A DNA stretch of 64,000 nt from Prochlorococcus sp. AG-402-P18 (GCA_003216275.1 QCJC01000007.1:49848-113847), one strand, 5' to 3'; numbered from the stretch's first letter, positions 8,286 to 15,312 are shown. A program made the numbers and translations. Notes: generated from the letters alone by a model not told the origin.

Positions 8286-9206
8286 CTAATTAGTGATTAG
8301 GCCAATAAAAATTGTTGTCAATAACCAACCTGCAACTGTAATGCGAATGCCCCTATCTCTGAGAAGAATCTCTTCTGGATTCTCTGCAGTTCTTCTCACT
8401 TTGTCGTTGCTCCTTCTATTAGCTTCCTCGGGATCACTAAGCAATTGGTATTGAAAAATGCCTATTAATACGAATGGAACTGTTAATAACATCCAGCTTG
8501 TTTTGGCTCCTTGTAATGCTGGTCCTGCTGCCCAAAGGGAGTAAGTGACAAATGAGCTTGTTGCAACAAGACTTTCAATCCTCAAAAGTAGTGGCAGAGA
8601 ATATCTTGTGAGAACTTTTCTTGTGATCTCTTTATTGATACTTATATTTCTTATTTCTGCTTTTCTTTTTTCTAATGCGAGAAACAATGCTAATAGACCT
8701 ATTGATAAAAGAAACCATGGTGAAATTATTAGACCTGAAGATATCCCTCCCGCTATTGCTCTTAAAAGGAAACCACTTGATATGCACATTAAGTCAAACA
8801 AGGGCTCTTCTTTCAGCTTTAAACAGTAAATTATTTGTATAGTGAGATATATAGATAGAATCAGCAACAGAGGATTTGATACTAGAAAAGCTAGATATAA
8901 ACTAATTATTATCAGAATTAATGAAAATAAATAAGCGGTTTGCTCTGATAATAATTTAGCTGCAATTGGTCTGAATTTTTTAATTGGATGTAGTCGATCA
9001 AATTTTGCATCAATAATGTCATTAAATATATAAACTGCAGACGATAACAAACAGAAGCAAACAAGAGTTTGTAGTGATTTCAGCCAGATTACAAATTCTG
9101 GCTGAAAACTAAAAAGAGGCGCAGCAAAAACTAATAGATTTTTTGTCCAATGTCTTGGCCGACTTGCCTTGAAAAGCAGCTTAGATATCGAAAATATCGA
9201 GTTCAT
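8286..9206 (-). CDS. UbiA-family polyprenyl-phosphate phosphoribosyltransferase (DPPR synthase-like)
   Basis: A 306-aa polytopic UbiA-superfamily enzyme with about eight to nine helices. The first acidic motif reads NDIIDAKFDRLHPIKKFRPIA (62-82), the form typical of decaprenyl-phosphate phosphoribosyltransferase rather than of the quinone or heme prenyltransferases (HP-K-RPI after the NDxxD). A second conserved loop is LALEKRKAEIRN (about 176-187). The family transfers phosphoribose from PRPP to a polyprenyl phosphate at the cytoplasmic face. It is the first gene of the minus-strand operon with the HAD-flippase and DprE2/DprE1-like genes (7-bp gap to the next), which fits the first step of lipid-linked arabinose synthesis. 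A chlorophyll or quinone UbiA is the alternative, but motif and context disfavour it. Confidence 0.87.
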   Translation of the reverse strand: MNSIFSISKLLFKASRPRHWTKNLLVFAAPLFSFQPEFVIWLKSLQTLVCFCLLSSAVYIFNDIIDAKFDRLHPIKKFRPIAAKLLSEQTAYLFSLILIIISLYLAFLVSNPLLLILSIYLTIQIIYCLKLKEEPLFDLMCISSGFLLRAIAGGISSGLIISPWFLLSIGLLALFLALEKRKAEIRNISINKEITRKVLTRYSLPLLLRIESLVATSSFVTYSLWAAGPALQGAKTSWMLLTVPFVLIGIFQYQLLSDPEEANRRSNDKVRRTAENPEEILLRDRGIRITVAGWLLTTIFIGLITN

Positions 9207-9221
9207 TTGTTGTTGTTAATC

Positions 9222-9245
9222 CTTGACCTTTATTTGTAGGTCAAG
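9222..9245. promoter_or_regulatory. 8-bp-stem inverted repeat upstream of the UbiA-like gene
   Basis: CTTGACCT and AGGTCAAG form a perfect 8-bp stem around an 8-nt loop, 16 bp before the start of the phosphoribosyltransferase gene. No clear T-tract follows on either strand, so an operator or an mRNA leader hairpin is more likely than a terminator. The role is not established. Confidence 0.45.
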
Positions 9246-9369
9246 AGATTTTGTTATTAATGATTCTATGCTTTTTATGTCTGCTTTTTACAACATCATT
9301 GTTCATTGATCTATATATGAATCATTTCTTTTGCTTTTCTAGCTAAAATTGGTTTTTAACGTATCACTA

Positions 9370-9687
9370 ATGCAACTCTATTTAGTTGATTGCCAGTTTC
9401 CAAATATTGAAAATCAAACTGCTGCCTATAAGCAATTTGTAGAATTGTGGGAAAGTGGAGAAATGTCAAAGCAAGATAAATTTGATGGTTTTGAAATGCT
9501 TTTTCGTGTTCATGCACCTGGAGAGGGACGAGTGGTAATTCTCTGCAATGCAAACAGTGATAAGGAGCTTTTCCTACACTTTGCCCCATGGAGAGCTCAA
9601 TTTGGTATTGATATGGAAATTACCCCAGTAATAAGTTGCCAAAATGTTGTTGACTATCACAAAGATTTATTTGCAAAAATGTCTTAG
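9370..9687 (+). CDS. DUF3303-like small protein, 105 aa
   Basis: A soluble protein that resembles the DUF3303 family of small cyanobacterial/bacterial proteins (ferredoxin-like alpha-beta fold). Visible traits are the N-terminal strand MQLYLVDCQFPN, a central FEMLFRVHAPGEGRVVILCNANSDKELFLHFAPWR and the tail ITPVISCQNVVDYHKDLFA. The frame can be extended seven codons upstream to a TTG, but the ATG at 9370 gives the natural family start. No catalytic site is evident and the function is unknown. It is monocistronic, with the divergent lipid-pentose operon on one side and the gene-poor stretch on the other. Confidence 0.75.
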   Translation: MQLYLVDCQFPNIENQTAAYKQFVELWESGEMSKQDKFDGFEMLFRVHAPGEGRVVILCNANSDKELFLHFAPWRAQFGIDMEITPVISCQNVVDYHKDLFAKMS

Positions 9688-9742
9688 ATTATATGTAAGT
9701 AATTAACTATCAAGGACAATAATTTTGTTTTAATCTAATTTC

Positions 9743-9919
9743 TTAGCGATTTGATAGTGCGTTTCCGCTTGACCATATCCTCCGCAAACCTGTTTTATCT
9801 TTAAGTAAAATTATGGGGAGGCTAACTAATATTCCTAATGCTATTAGTGCAAAAGAGTCTGTTGTAAATCTAGCAACGCCCCATGCTGATGAAGCTAAAG
9901 CGAAAATAGATAACTGCAT
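9743..9919 (-). CDS. Possible small membrane protein, 58 aa
   Basis: A short frame from ATG 9919 to TAA 9743 encodes MQLSIFALASSAWGVARF, a hydrophobic stretch ALIALGILVSLPIILL (about 25-40), and a basic tail (KDKTGLRRIW). The profile of one or two membrane helices followed by positive charges is typical of real small cyanobacterial membrane proteins. The opposite strand also has a 49-codon frame (9813-9962), but its composition is unremarkable. No family was recognised. Confidence 0.45.
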   Translation of the reverse strand: MQLSIFALASSAWGVARFTTDSFALIALGILVSLPIILLKDKTGLRRIWSSGNALSNR

Positions 9920-9962
9920 TGAATTACTATTTAGAACAAAAAAATATTATCAGATTATTTAA

Positions 9963-10613
9963 TATGCATTCTTTTGCTTATTAAAAATTATTATAATTTT
10001 TAGATATTTATGTCACTTTTGTAATATCTAATTAATTCTCTATTTATGAAAGCCAAATACCACCGCTTTTTATGGCTTCTAAAAAGTAATTAGACCCTTG
10101 TTCTTTCTGAATTAATCGATTGTGGCTTTTCTTCTTGTCATGATCTTTGATAGCTGTTTTGGATACTGCCGTGAAGCTAAGTTTTGAAAAAATTGACTTT
10201 GCTTTGGCTCTTGCAAAAGCAACCATTGATAGAAAAACGATTAATTCATTAATAGCAATACCAACAGAAAAATTAACTTTTCATAATGTTCATTTTGGGA
10301 TTGACCTCAGTTGTAATGAAAACAAACAATTTTAAGACCGTATAAGAATAATTATCAATCCTGATATTGATTCGATGTAGGGAGAATTTAATTTTAGTTT
10401 TTCTAATAAGTAGCTTTCTCGTGAAGAAGGTTCATATTGGTTGAAAACTGTTCTCGAATATTTGTGTTTAAGACAACTCGATCAGCTAAAACCAATCTGA
10501 TATTTTTAGAGCTTTATTAGCCGTTTTTTATTTCTTCCTTGCACTCAGGGCTTGAATTTCGTTCCAAATATTTTCTGGTAGTTCAAAAAAAATTTATCTC
10601 AATTGAACCTTAG
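9963..10613. other. Gene-poor stretch with remnants
   Basis: No convincing intact gene lies here. There is a 62-codon plus-strand frame from a TTG (10147-10335; KLSFEKIDFALALAKATID region) overlapped by a 60-codon minus frame, neither with a good start or ribosome site. There is also an isolated 22-codon minus-strand segment (10528-10593) ending LPENIWNEIQALSARKK then stop, which reads like the C-terminal scrap of a lost gene. With the decayed cupin next to it, the stretch looks like degenerating DNA. Confidence 0.5.
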
Positions 10614-10947
10614 GTGGAAACTCTTGCTAGAGCGACTGAATCTTGGCATGGAGAGCAGTTTAAGTATCTAAGAGGCCAACTAGCAATGAGCCTTAAAAGA
10701 GACTCTGCTCACACTGGTTTGAAAACACCTTTCCATTAACATCCAAAATCTGGATTGTTTATGTAATCAGAGGAACATTAAATTGTGAAACTAGAGATGA
10801 AAAATAACTTCCAGTCGTTTCTGGAGACAGCTTTGATTCATCTCTGGATAAAGTTGATTATTGCTAAAATAATGGCAATGAAGAAGGTATTTATTTTTTG
10901 CTTTAGCAGGTGATAAAGGAAAGAAATCAACTGATTATACTGAATGA
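10614..10947 (+). pseudogene. Decayed cupin-domain gene
   Basis: Conceptual translation gives recognisable cupin sequence broken by stops and frameshifts. One frame reads VETLARATESWHGEQFKYL... to GLKTPFH followed by a stop. The next segment is one frame over and continues IVYVIRGTLNCETRDEK, stop, LPVVSGDSFDSSLDK-VDYC, stop, NNGNEEGIYFLL. A further shift gives FALAGDKGKKSTDYTE and a terminal stop. The order (PFHxHP metal-site region, VIRGTL turn, GDSF strand, C-terminal strand) is that of a small cupin such as the intact gene 100 bp downstream. At least three stops and two frameshifts mean it cannot make a full protein. It is probably a dead paralogue or a formerly independent cupin. Confidence 0.75.
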
Positions 10948-11046
10948 ATGAAAAGAATTTTCTTTTCTTTTTCCTTCGAGGGTAATAATTTTGACTTTCC
11001 AATTTTTTTGCATCGGATATAATTTTATGGAAATATTTTAAAAATT

Positions 11047-11487
11047 ATGCTTCAAAGGATCTATAGCTTAATAGTGTGTATAGCTTTCTCATTAATTAGT
11101 CATGTACCTATGGCTATGGCAATTGATGATAAACCTCCTGTCGATGTGCAAGAGCTTTTTAAAAGTACACAGCCAATTTATGGTGAGTCATTCACATACC
11201 CCGAAGGCAAAGGAGAAATGCGTTTATATAAAGTTGATGTTCAACCTGGAGGGGTGGTTCCTCTGCATTTCCATGAGGCACCATTAACTAGTTATATAGA
11301 AGAGGGACAATTAACCCTTAAGACGAAGAAAGGTAAGAGTACAACTTTTCGTGAGGGCGACTCTTTTGTCTTAGCAATTGATACCCCTCCTCATACCATG
11401 GCTAATAATGGAAAAGTACCAGCTGTTATGTGGGTAACTGTTGCAGCCGCTGAGGGAGTTCCTACACTCACCAATGTTGAAGGATAA
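11047..11487 (+). CDS. Secreted cupin-domain protein, 146 aa
   Basis: The N-terminus (MLQRIYSLIVCIAFSLI...PMAMA) is a signal peptide with likely cleavage after AMA near residue 25, so the protein should be periplasmic. The mature part is a single cupin barrel. Motif 1 is around GGVVPLHFHEAPLTSYIEEG (75-95), with His79, His81 and Glu82-type metal ligands. Motif 2 is around GDSFVLAIDTPPHTMANNG (110-128), with one His. This is a metal-binding fold used by many enzymes and sensors; substrate unknown. A strong terminator follows at 11530, so it is a single-gene unit. The decayed cupin upstream is a probable relative. Confidence 0.8.
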   Translation: MLQRIYSLIVCIAFSLISHVPMAMAIDDKPPVDVQELFKSTQPIYGESFTYPEGKGEMRLYKVDVQPGGVVPLHFHEAPLTSYIEEGQLTLKTKKGKSTTFREGDSFVLAIDTPPHTMANNGKVPAVMWVTVAAAEGVPTLTNVEG

Positions 11488-11529
11488 TTATTTCTAATTG
11501 ACTACCGATTGTGATTGGAACCAGAAGGG

Positions 11530-11550
11530 CTGACTTAAGTCAGTCTTTTT
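11530..11550 (+). terminator. Rho-independent terminator of the cupin gene
   Basis: CTGAC and GTCAG flank TTAA, giving a compact hairpin, immediately followed by a CTTTTTT tract. It lies 43 bp after the cupin stop codon. Confidence 0.75.
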
Positions 11551-11585
11551 TATGACTTTGAGATAATTGAGAATGCCTTTGAAGG

Positions 11586-11700
11586 GAATTATTGGATTTT
11601 GCCCCCAAAGCTTATTTTGACTTTTTTTGAGATCTTGAGACCCATTGCGCTGCAATTACAAAGGATCCCTTTTAGATCACGTGGATTAATTAGCTAATAA
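11586..11700 (-). repeat. ssrA-flank direct repeat, copy 1 (most diverged)
   Basis: Starts GAATTATTGGATTTTGCCCC and continues through AAGCTTATTTTGAC, a poly-T stretch and GAGATCTTGAGACCCATTGCGCTGCAATTA. It then becomes a degraded form of the ssrA terminator flank. It matches copy 3 closely over the first ~75 bp and loosely after that. It lies downstream of the orphan gene at 11741-12394 (in that gene's orientation). Confidence 0.85.
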
Positions 11701-11740
11701 TCCTAGGATTCTATTGGAAGTTAATTTCACCGTAATGCTC

Positions 11741-12394
11741 TTAGTCGTCGTCTTTGTTGCTTAAATAATTAGCAAAACTATCTTCGTCAATCTTTAATCC
11801 TTTTAAATATGCAATTATTGGGTCAATATTTTCAACTATAAAATTCTTTTCCTTGTCAAATTTTCCTGGACAATCAAATGTCATTTGATATACATCATCG
11901 TCTTTTTCATCATCCCAGCAGTCAAAAACCCATCCTGGTGTGATAGCTATTTTGATTGGACTTTCTCCACTAGTTGTTGTGTCAAGTTCGTAGAGTTCTT
12001 TTTTGGCTTTTATATCAAATGGCGCTTTAATTCTAGTTATTGCAACTATTGTCTCGTCTTCTCCACCTAGGTTTAGATTCCCGATTTTTTCTCCAATAAG
12101 TTCTACATTCTTTAATAAGGGATTAAAATGTCTGTTAGCTGAATATTCATTAAATACTGTAATTCGAATTTTGTTAGGCAAGAGATTCTTAGATTCATCA
12201 ATTTTTAATGACCAACTTTCTGGTTCCTTGTTCTTCTCTTCAATTTCCCAATCGTAACAAAATGGAGCTGCGATTGAATCATTTATAAATTTAATCATTA
12301 AATTGTCTAAAATTTTTGGAAAGTTATCTATTTCTTTGATTTCTATATCTTCTACAACGAATGAAATATCATTTTGAAAATCATATTGATTCAT
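11741..12394 (-). CDS. Orphan acidic protein between ssrA-flank repeats, 217 aa
   Basis: No family is recognised. The protein is soluble and strongly acidic, with clusters such as DCWDDEKDDDVYQMTFDCPGKF (about 158-180) and an Asp-rich C-terminus. It has no signal peptide or membrane segment. The start is the ATG at 12394. It is bounded by repeat copy 2 upstream and copy 1 downstream, so gene plus repeat forms a cassette. The neighbouring cassette carries another acidic orphan of similar size but with no obvious sequence similarity. It is likely a recently acquired gene. Confidence 0.65.
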   Translation of the reverse strand: MNQYDFQNDISFVVEDIEIKEIDNFPKILDNLMIKFINDSIAAPFCYDWEIEEKNKEPESWSLKIDESKNLLPNKIRITVFNEYSANRHFNPLLKNVELIGEKIGNLNLGGEDETIVAITRIKAPFDIKAKKELYELDTTTSGESPIKIAITPGWVFDCWDDEKDDDVYQMTFDCPGKFDKEKNFIVENIDPIIAYLKGLKIDEDSFANYLSNKDDD

Positions 12395-12474
12395 AGATCT
12401 AACATAGATTGATTATGTAAATTTAGCATTCATTACCATAGATTAAGTAATTCTTTTAGAGAATTTGAGATCGA

Positions 12475-12571
12475 GAATTATTGGATTTTGCCCCCAAAGC
12501 TTATCTTGAGCCCATTGCGGTGCAATTAAAAAGAACCCCTTCCAGCGTCCATGGATCAATTGGGTAATAAG
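12475..12571 (-). repeat. ssrA-flank direct repeat, copy 2
   Basis: Shares GAATTATTGGATTTTGCCCC, CCAAAGCTTAT, CTTGAGCCCATTGCG, TGCAATTAAAAAG and CCTTCCAGCGTCCATGGATC, then AATTGGGTAATAAG, with copy 3. About 20 bp between CTTAT and CTTGAG is deleted. The terminator stem is damaged here (AACCCC replaces GACGC on one arm). Confidence 0.9.
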
Positions 12572-12581
12572 AGCTTGTTGC

Positions 12582-13277
12582 CTAGTTAAATCCAATTTCT
12601 TCATCACCATCAATCCAGAACTCTCCTTCTCCTCCATCAGCATCAACAAAAGATAATGTCGATATGCCTATAGACTCAGCTAGGAATTTTATTTGTATAC
12701 CTAATTCATATAGAAGGTCATTGTCATTCGCTAAAGAATCATTGCATTTATTGAATTGTAGAAATTTTATTATTTCTTGACGTTCCTCAATGTTTATGTT
12801 CTCAAATTCTGTTTTTTCAGTTGCTAGACGAACAAATGGTTCATGATCTTTTGTTAATGGTTCAAATAACTTATTACTAGAAATACCAGCTCTTAGATTG
12901 ATTGTGTAATCATTACACGACGGATTCGTTTCAATATTCATTCCATAAATATTTATTTCCAAGGGCTCTGGATTCTTTAATGCTTTTATCGGATTTTTGA
13001 ACTTTATGGATGCCTGATCAGTTTCAGCGGAGATTGTTTCTGGCAACCATAAGTCAATTGGTTCATCTGGTGGTTCAAAAATATTTTTGATTTTATTCTG
13101 CAAATCTGTTGGCAGATTATTTCTTTGTTCTGTAGCAAGGGTTTTATTAAACTCTTCAACTGAATTAAAACCCATTAATTCAAGCATCTCTGATATTACT
13201 TTTTCGTCCAATTGGACTTGGTCGCTCTCTAAATTTCCTGGAGCGTAGTAACGCCAACATCCAAAGTGATATGACAT
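12582..13277 (-). CDS. Orphan acidic protein between ssrA-flank repeats, 231 aa
   Basis: No family is recognised. The frame can be extended upstream to 13442, but those 55 extra codons translate repeat copy 3 (NKLWGQNPIIL) and intergenic DNA. I therefore take the internal ATG at 13277 (MSYHFGCWRYYAPGNL) as the start. The protein is acidic and soluble, with a helical N-terminal part (VISEMLELMGFNSVEEFNKTLA) and a C-terminus ending in DADGGEGEFWIDGDEEIGFN. It lies between repeat copies 3 and 2, one cassette away from ssrA, in the same orientation. Probably acquired; function unknown. Confidence 0.65.
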   Translation of the reverse strand: MSYHFGCWRYYAPGNLESDQVQLDEKVISEMLELMGFNSVEEFNKTLATEQRNNLPTDLQNKIKNIFEPPDEPIDLWLPETISAETDQASIKFKNPIKALKNPEPLEINIYGMNIETNPSCNDYTINLRAGISSNKLFEPLTKDHEPFVRLATEKTEFENINIEERQEIIKFLQFNKCNDSLANDNDLLYELGIQIKFLAESIGISTLSFVDADGGEGEFWIDGDEEIGFN

Positions 13278-13372
13278 ATCTAATGAATAAGCTATTAAAA
13301 ATAATACATTCAATCCATAACTGACAGTAAAACTAATAATTTGATTACTTTGCTTTAAAAAGACTTTTAAGA

Positions 13373-13488
13373 GAATTATTGGATTTTGCCCCCAAAGCTT
13401 ATTTTGACTGTTTTTGAGATCTTGAGACCCATTGCGCTGCAATTAAAAAGGACGCCTTCCAGCGTCCATGGATCAATTGGGTAATAAG
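13373..13488 (-). repeat. ssrA-flank direct repeat, copy 3 (parental, overlaps ssrA terminator)
   Basis: The complete copy. It includes the intact ssrA terminator hairpin and runs to AATAAG just after the mature coding piece. The other two copies appear derived from this one, because only here is the hairpin intact and next to the tmRNA it would terminate. Confidence 0.9.
13445..13467 (-). terminator. Rho-independent terminator of ssrA
   Basis: On the minus strand GGACGC-TGGAAG-GCGTCC forms a 6-bp GC-rich stem followed by TTTTT. It lies just downstream of the tmRNA coding piece. Confidence 0.85.
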
Positions 13489-13489
13489 G

Positions 13490-13701
13490 CTGATCTGACC
13501 CCATCTCCCTTAGAGATCAAGCAGCAACAGGGGCTGTTTGACGGGAGAAACTAACGATGTTGTTAGCAGTTATGGTTTTGCTCTGACCGAGCAGGCTTCA
13601 GTCACTCTCCTGATACCCCGTCGAAGCCATTGCAGCCCCATTTGATGGAGCTGAGCGGAATCGAACCGCTGTCCGAGATACTGGTGTGAATCACCTAGTC
13701 C
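13490..13701 (-). ncRNA. ssrA: Two-piece (permuted) tmRNA
   Basis: The gene is circularly permuted, as is known for marine picocyanobacteria. On the minus strand the acceptor piece comes first (about 13701-13646). It contains a GGTG-ATTCA-CACC hairpin, a T-arm (GCGG-TTCGATT-CCGC) and the 3' acceptor strand CAGCTCC plus discriminator A; CCA is not encoded. A 6-nt spacer (TCAAAT) follows, then the coding piece starting GGGGCTG at 13639, whose seven bases pair with CAGCTCC (one G-U). The coding piece carries the tag frame at 13567-13517 and ends with an ATCTC/GAGAT hairpin. The 5' end of the acceptor piece and the 3' end of the coding piece are approximate. It rescues stalled ribosomes by trans-translation with SmpB. 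Confidence 0.93.
13517..13567 (-). other. tmRNA tag reading frame (ANNIVSFSRQTAPVAA)
   Basis: Sixteen codons from the resume GCT to TGA encode ANNIVSFSRQTAPVAA. The hydrophobic APVAA ending is the usual degradation signal for ClpP-type proteases. The frame lies in the loop of the tmRNA coding piece, after ACCATAACT. Confidence 0.9.
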
Positions 13702-13799
13702 ATTAAAAAATAGACAAATATATTCTGACAGATCTTTTGAAATTTATCGATTAGGGTTAAAAAGAAGCTTTCAAAAGCTTTTTGATTAAGTTAAAAGTC

Positions 13800-14924
13800 A
13801 TGAAAATCGTAGCTTCTATTGCACAAGGACTTGAAAATGAGGGTGCTAAAGAGTTGATAGAACTTGGAGCTTTAGCAGTCAAAGCCTCTAGGAGACACAT
13901 TTTATTTGAAGGGGATATGGCTGTTCTATATAGAATCCATTTAAAAGCAAGATTGTCTTTCAGATTTTTAAGAGAGATTAGTAGATTTCACTGTTATGGA
14001 CCAGATGATTTGTATAGAGGTATCCAAAGAGCAATTGATTGGAAAAGTTGGCTGCATCCATCAAAAAGCTTTCGAGTTGATGTGACTGGATTTGGAGAAG
14101 GCTTAACACATTCTCATTACACTGCTTTGCAAGTAAAAAATTCAATTATTGATTTTCAGAGGGAGTTATGGGGTTCGCGTTCAAGTATTGATTTGAAAAA
14201 TCCAGATATTTGTTTTCATTTGCACCTATCAAATCATGAAGCTGTTTTAAGCGTTGATGGTAGTAATTCAAGTTTGCACAAACGAGGAAATAGACCTGCT
14301 GTTGGGATCGCTCCTATCAAAGAGACTCTAGCTGCTGGGTTAATGCGAATGACTGGTTGGGATGGAACGATTTCATTGGTAGATCCATTTTGTGGTTCTG
14401 GCACATTTTTAATTGAAGCAATTAGTTCTTTATTGGGAATCCCCTCAGGAATAGATAGGCAATTTCTTTTTCAAAATTGGCCAGATTTCGATAAAAATCT
14501 TTGGAATATAGAATTACAACAAGCTAAGAATGTGAAACATATTGATGGAAAATTACCAAAGATTATTGGAGGAGAATCTGATAAATTAATTGCCAATTTA
14601 GCTATAGATAATATTAGGAAATCAGGCTTAGAAAATTATATAGAAATTTTCAATTGTCCTTTTCAGGAATTGAAATTACCTAAGGAACCTGGCCTTTTAG
14701 TTTGTAACCCTCCATATGGGAAAAGAATTGGGGATGAAAAACAATTATTTAATTTATATAGAGAATTCGGTTCCTTTTGCAAAGAAAAAGCTTCTGGATG
14801 GAATCTTTGGTTGCTAAATGGAAATCCAGAATTAAGTAAATATCTAGGCATGAAAGCAAGCAGGCGTTTTCAAGTAAATAATGGCTCTATAGATTGCAGA
14901 TGGTTAAATTATAAAATTAAATAA
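13800..14924 (+). CDS. THUMP-domain rRNA/DNA guanine or adenine N-methyltransferase (RlmL-type)
   Basis: A 374-aa protein with an N-terminal THUMP RNA-binding domain (about 1-155, including HSHYTALQVKNSIIDFQREL) and a C-terminal Rossmann methyltransferase. SAM site: LVDPFCGSGTFLIEA (about 195-209). Catalytic motif: NPPYGKRIG (about 305-313), the NPPY form used for N6-adenine or N2-guanine methylation. The layout matches the YcbY N-terminal/RlmL family, which makes m2G in 23S rRNA; the exact base is not provable here. A TTG six codons upstream is in frame, but ATG 13800 is preferred. The gene is convergent with the holin-like gene, with 1 bp between stops. Confidence 0.88.
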   Translation: MKIVASIAQGLENEGAKELIELGALAVKASRRHILFEGDMAVLYRIHLKARLSFRFLREISRFHCYGPDDLYRGIQRAIDWKSWLHPSKSFRVDVTGFGEGLTHSHYTALQVKNSIIDFQRELWGSRSSIDLKNPDICFHLHLSNHEAVLSVDGSNSSLHKRGNRPAVGIAPIKETLAAGLMRMTGWDGTISLVDPFCGSGTFLIEAISSLLGIPSGIDRQFLFQNWPDFDKNLWNIELQQAKNVKHIDGKLPKIIGGESDKLIANLAIDNIRKSGLENYIEIFNCPFQELKLPKEPGLLVCNPPYGKRIGDEKQLFNLYREFGSFCKEKASGWNLWLLNGNPELSKYLGMKASRRFQVNNGSIDCRWLNYKIK

Positions 14925-14925
14925 T

Positions 14926-15312
14926 TTAATTTTTACCTAGAACTGCTTTTGTTGTTTTACCAATTCCTTCTAAAGTTTCAGGAAGATAAGGTCCTTTTGC
15001 TAAATAACCGCCTATTCTTAAACTTATCCCAGCTAATACTAGATTGATAAGCACTAAAATAATAATGGTATTTTTTATATTCAACTCTAATAGATCTTTT
15101 ATCCAAAATCCAAAAATTAATTCAGATCCTAGAAGAGCTAATAACATCAATACTCCACCAGTAGCCAAGAAAATGACACCACTTATGAGGCGGCGTTTCT
15201 CTCTGTCCATTTCTTGAAGTGCAATTCGCACATGGAGATCCATTACTGAACTTGCAAGTGCAGTAACTCTTGCTGCGGCACCTAAGCCTTTTTTGCGTTC
15301 TGAATTTGACAT
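14926..15312 (-). CDS. Phage_holin_3_6/YqjE-like membrane protein, 128 aa
   Basis: An N-terminal amphipathic region (AARVTALASSVMDLHVRIALQEMDREKRR) precedes two membrane helices (about 43-67 and 82-104) and a short cytoplasmic tail. This is the layout of the Phage_holin_3_6 family, which despite its name is mostly chromosomal and includes E. coli YqjE. Its start codon overlaps the stop of the DUF883-like gene upstream. The same pair, DUF883 plus this family, occurs as yqjD-yqjE in E. coli, which supports the call. Function is unclear; a membrane-stress or cell-envelope role is suggested for relatives. Confidence 0.8.
   Translation of the reverse strand: MSNSERKKGLGAAARVTALASSVMDLHVRIALQEMDREKRRLISGVIFLATGGVLMLLALLGSELIFGFWIKDLLELNIKNTIIILVLINLVLAGISLRIGGYLAKGPYLPETLEGIGKTTKAVLGKN

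Noticed and set aside
8286..9206. Chlorophyll synthase or quinone prenyltransferase
   Set aside because: UbiA fold is shared, but the HP-K-RPI motif and operon with DprE-like genes fit polyprenyl-phosphate phosphoribosyltransferase better.
10147..10335. 62-codon plus-strand frame (TTG start) and overlapping minus-strand frame 10044-10226
   Set aside because: Neither has a good ribosome site, the two overlap on opposite strands, and the surroundings are degenerate; kept only as part of the gene-poor stretch.
12443..12649. 68-codon minus-strand frame containing DKLWGQNPIIL
   Set aside because: It is repeat copy 2 plus the out-of-phase end of the 231-aa orphan gene; the string comes from the repeat.
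11586..13488. CRISPR-like array
   Set aside because: The repeats are ~100 bp, only three, spaced 780-900 bp apart with genes between them, and derive from the ssrA flank; no cas genes are present.
13766..13786. Terminator-like AAGCTTTC/AAAGCTT hairpin before the THUMP methyltransferase
   Set aside because: No plus-strand gene lies upstream to terminate and the stem is AT-rich with a tiny loop; likely chance.
14926..15312. Phage lysis gene (holin)
   Set aside because: The family name is historical; two-helix chromosomal YqjE-like proteins are common and no other phage gene is present nearby.
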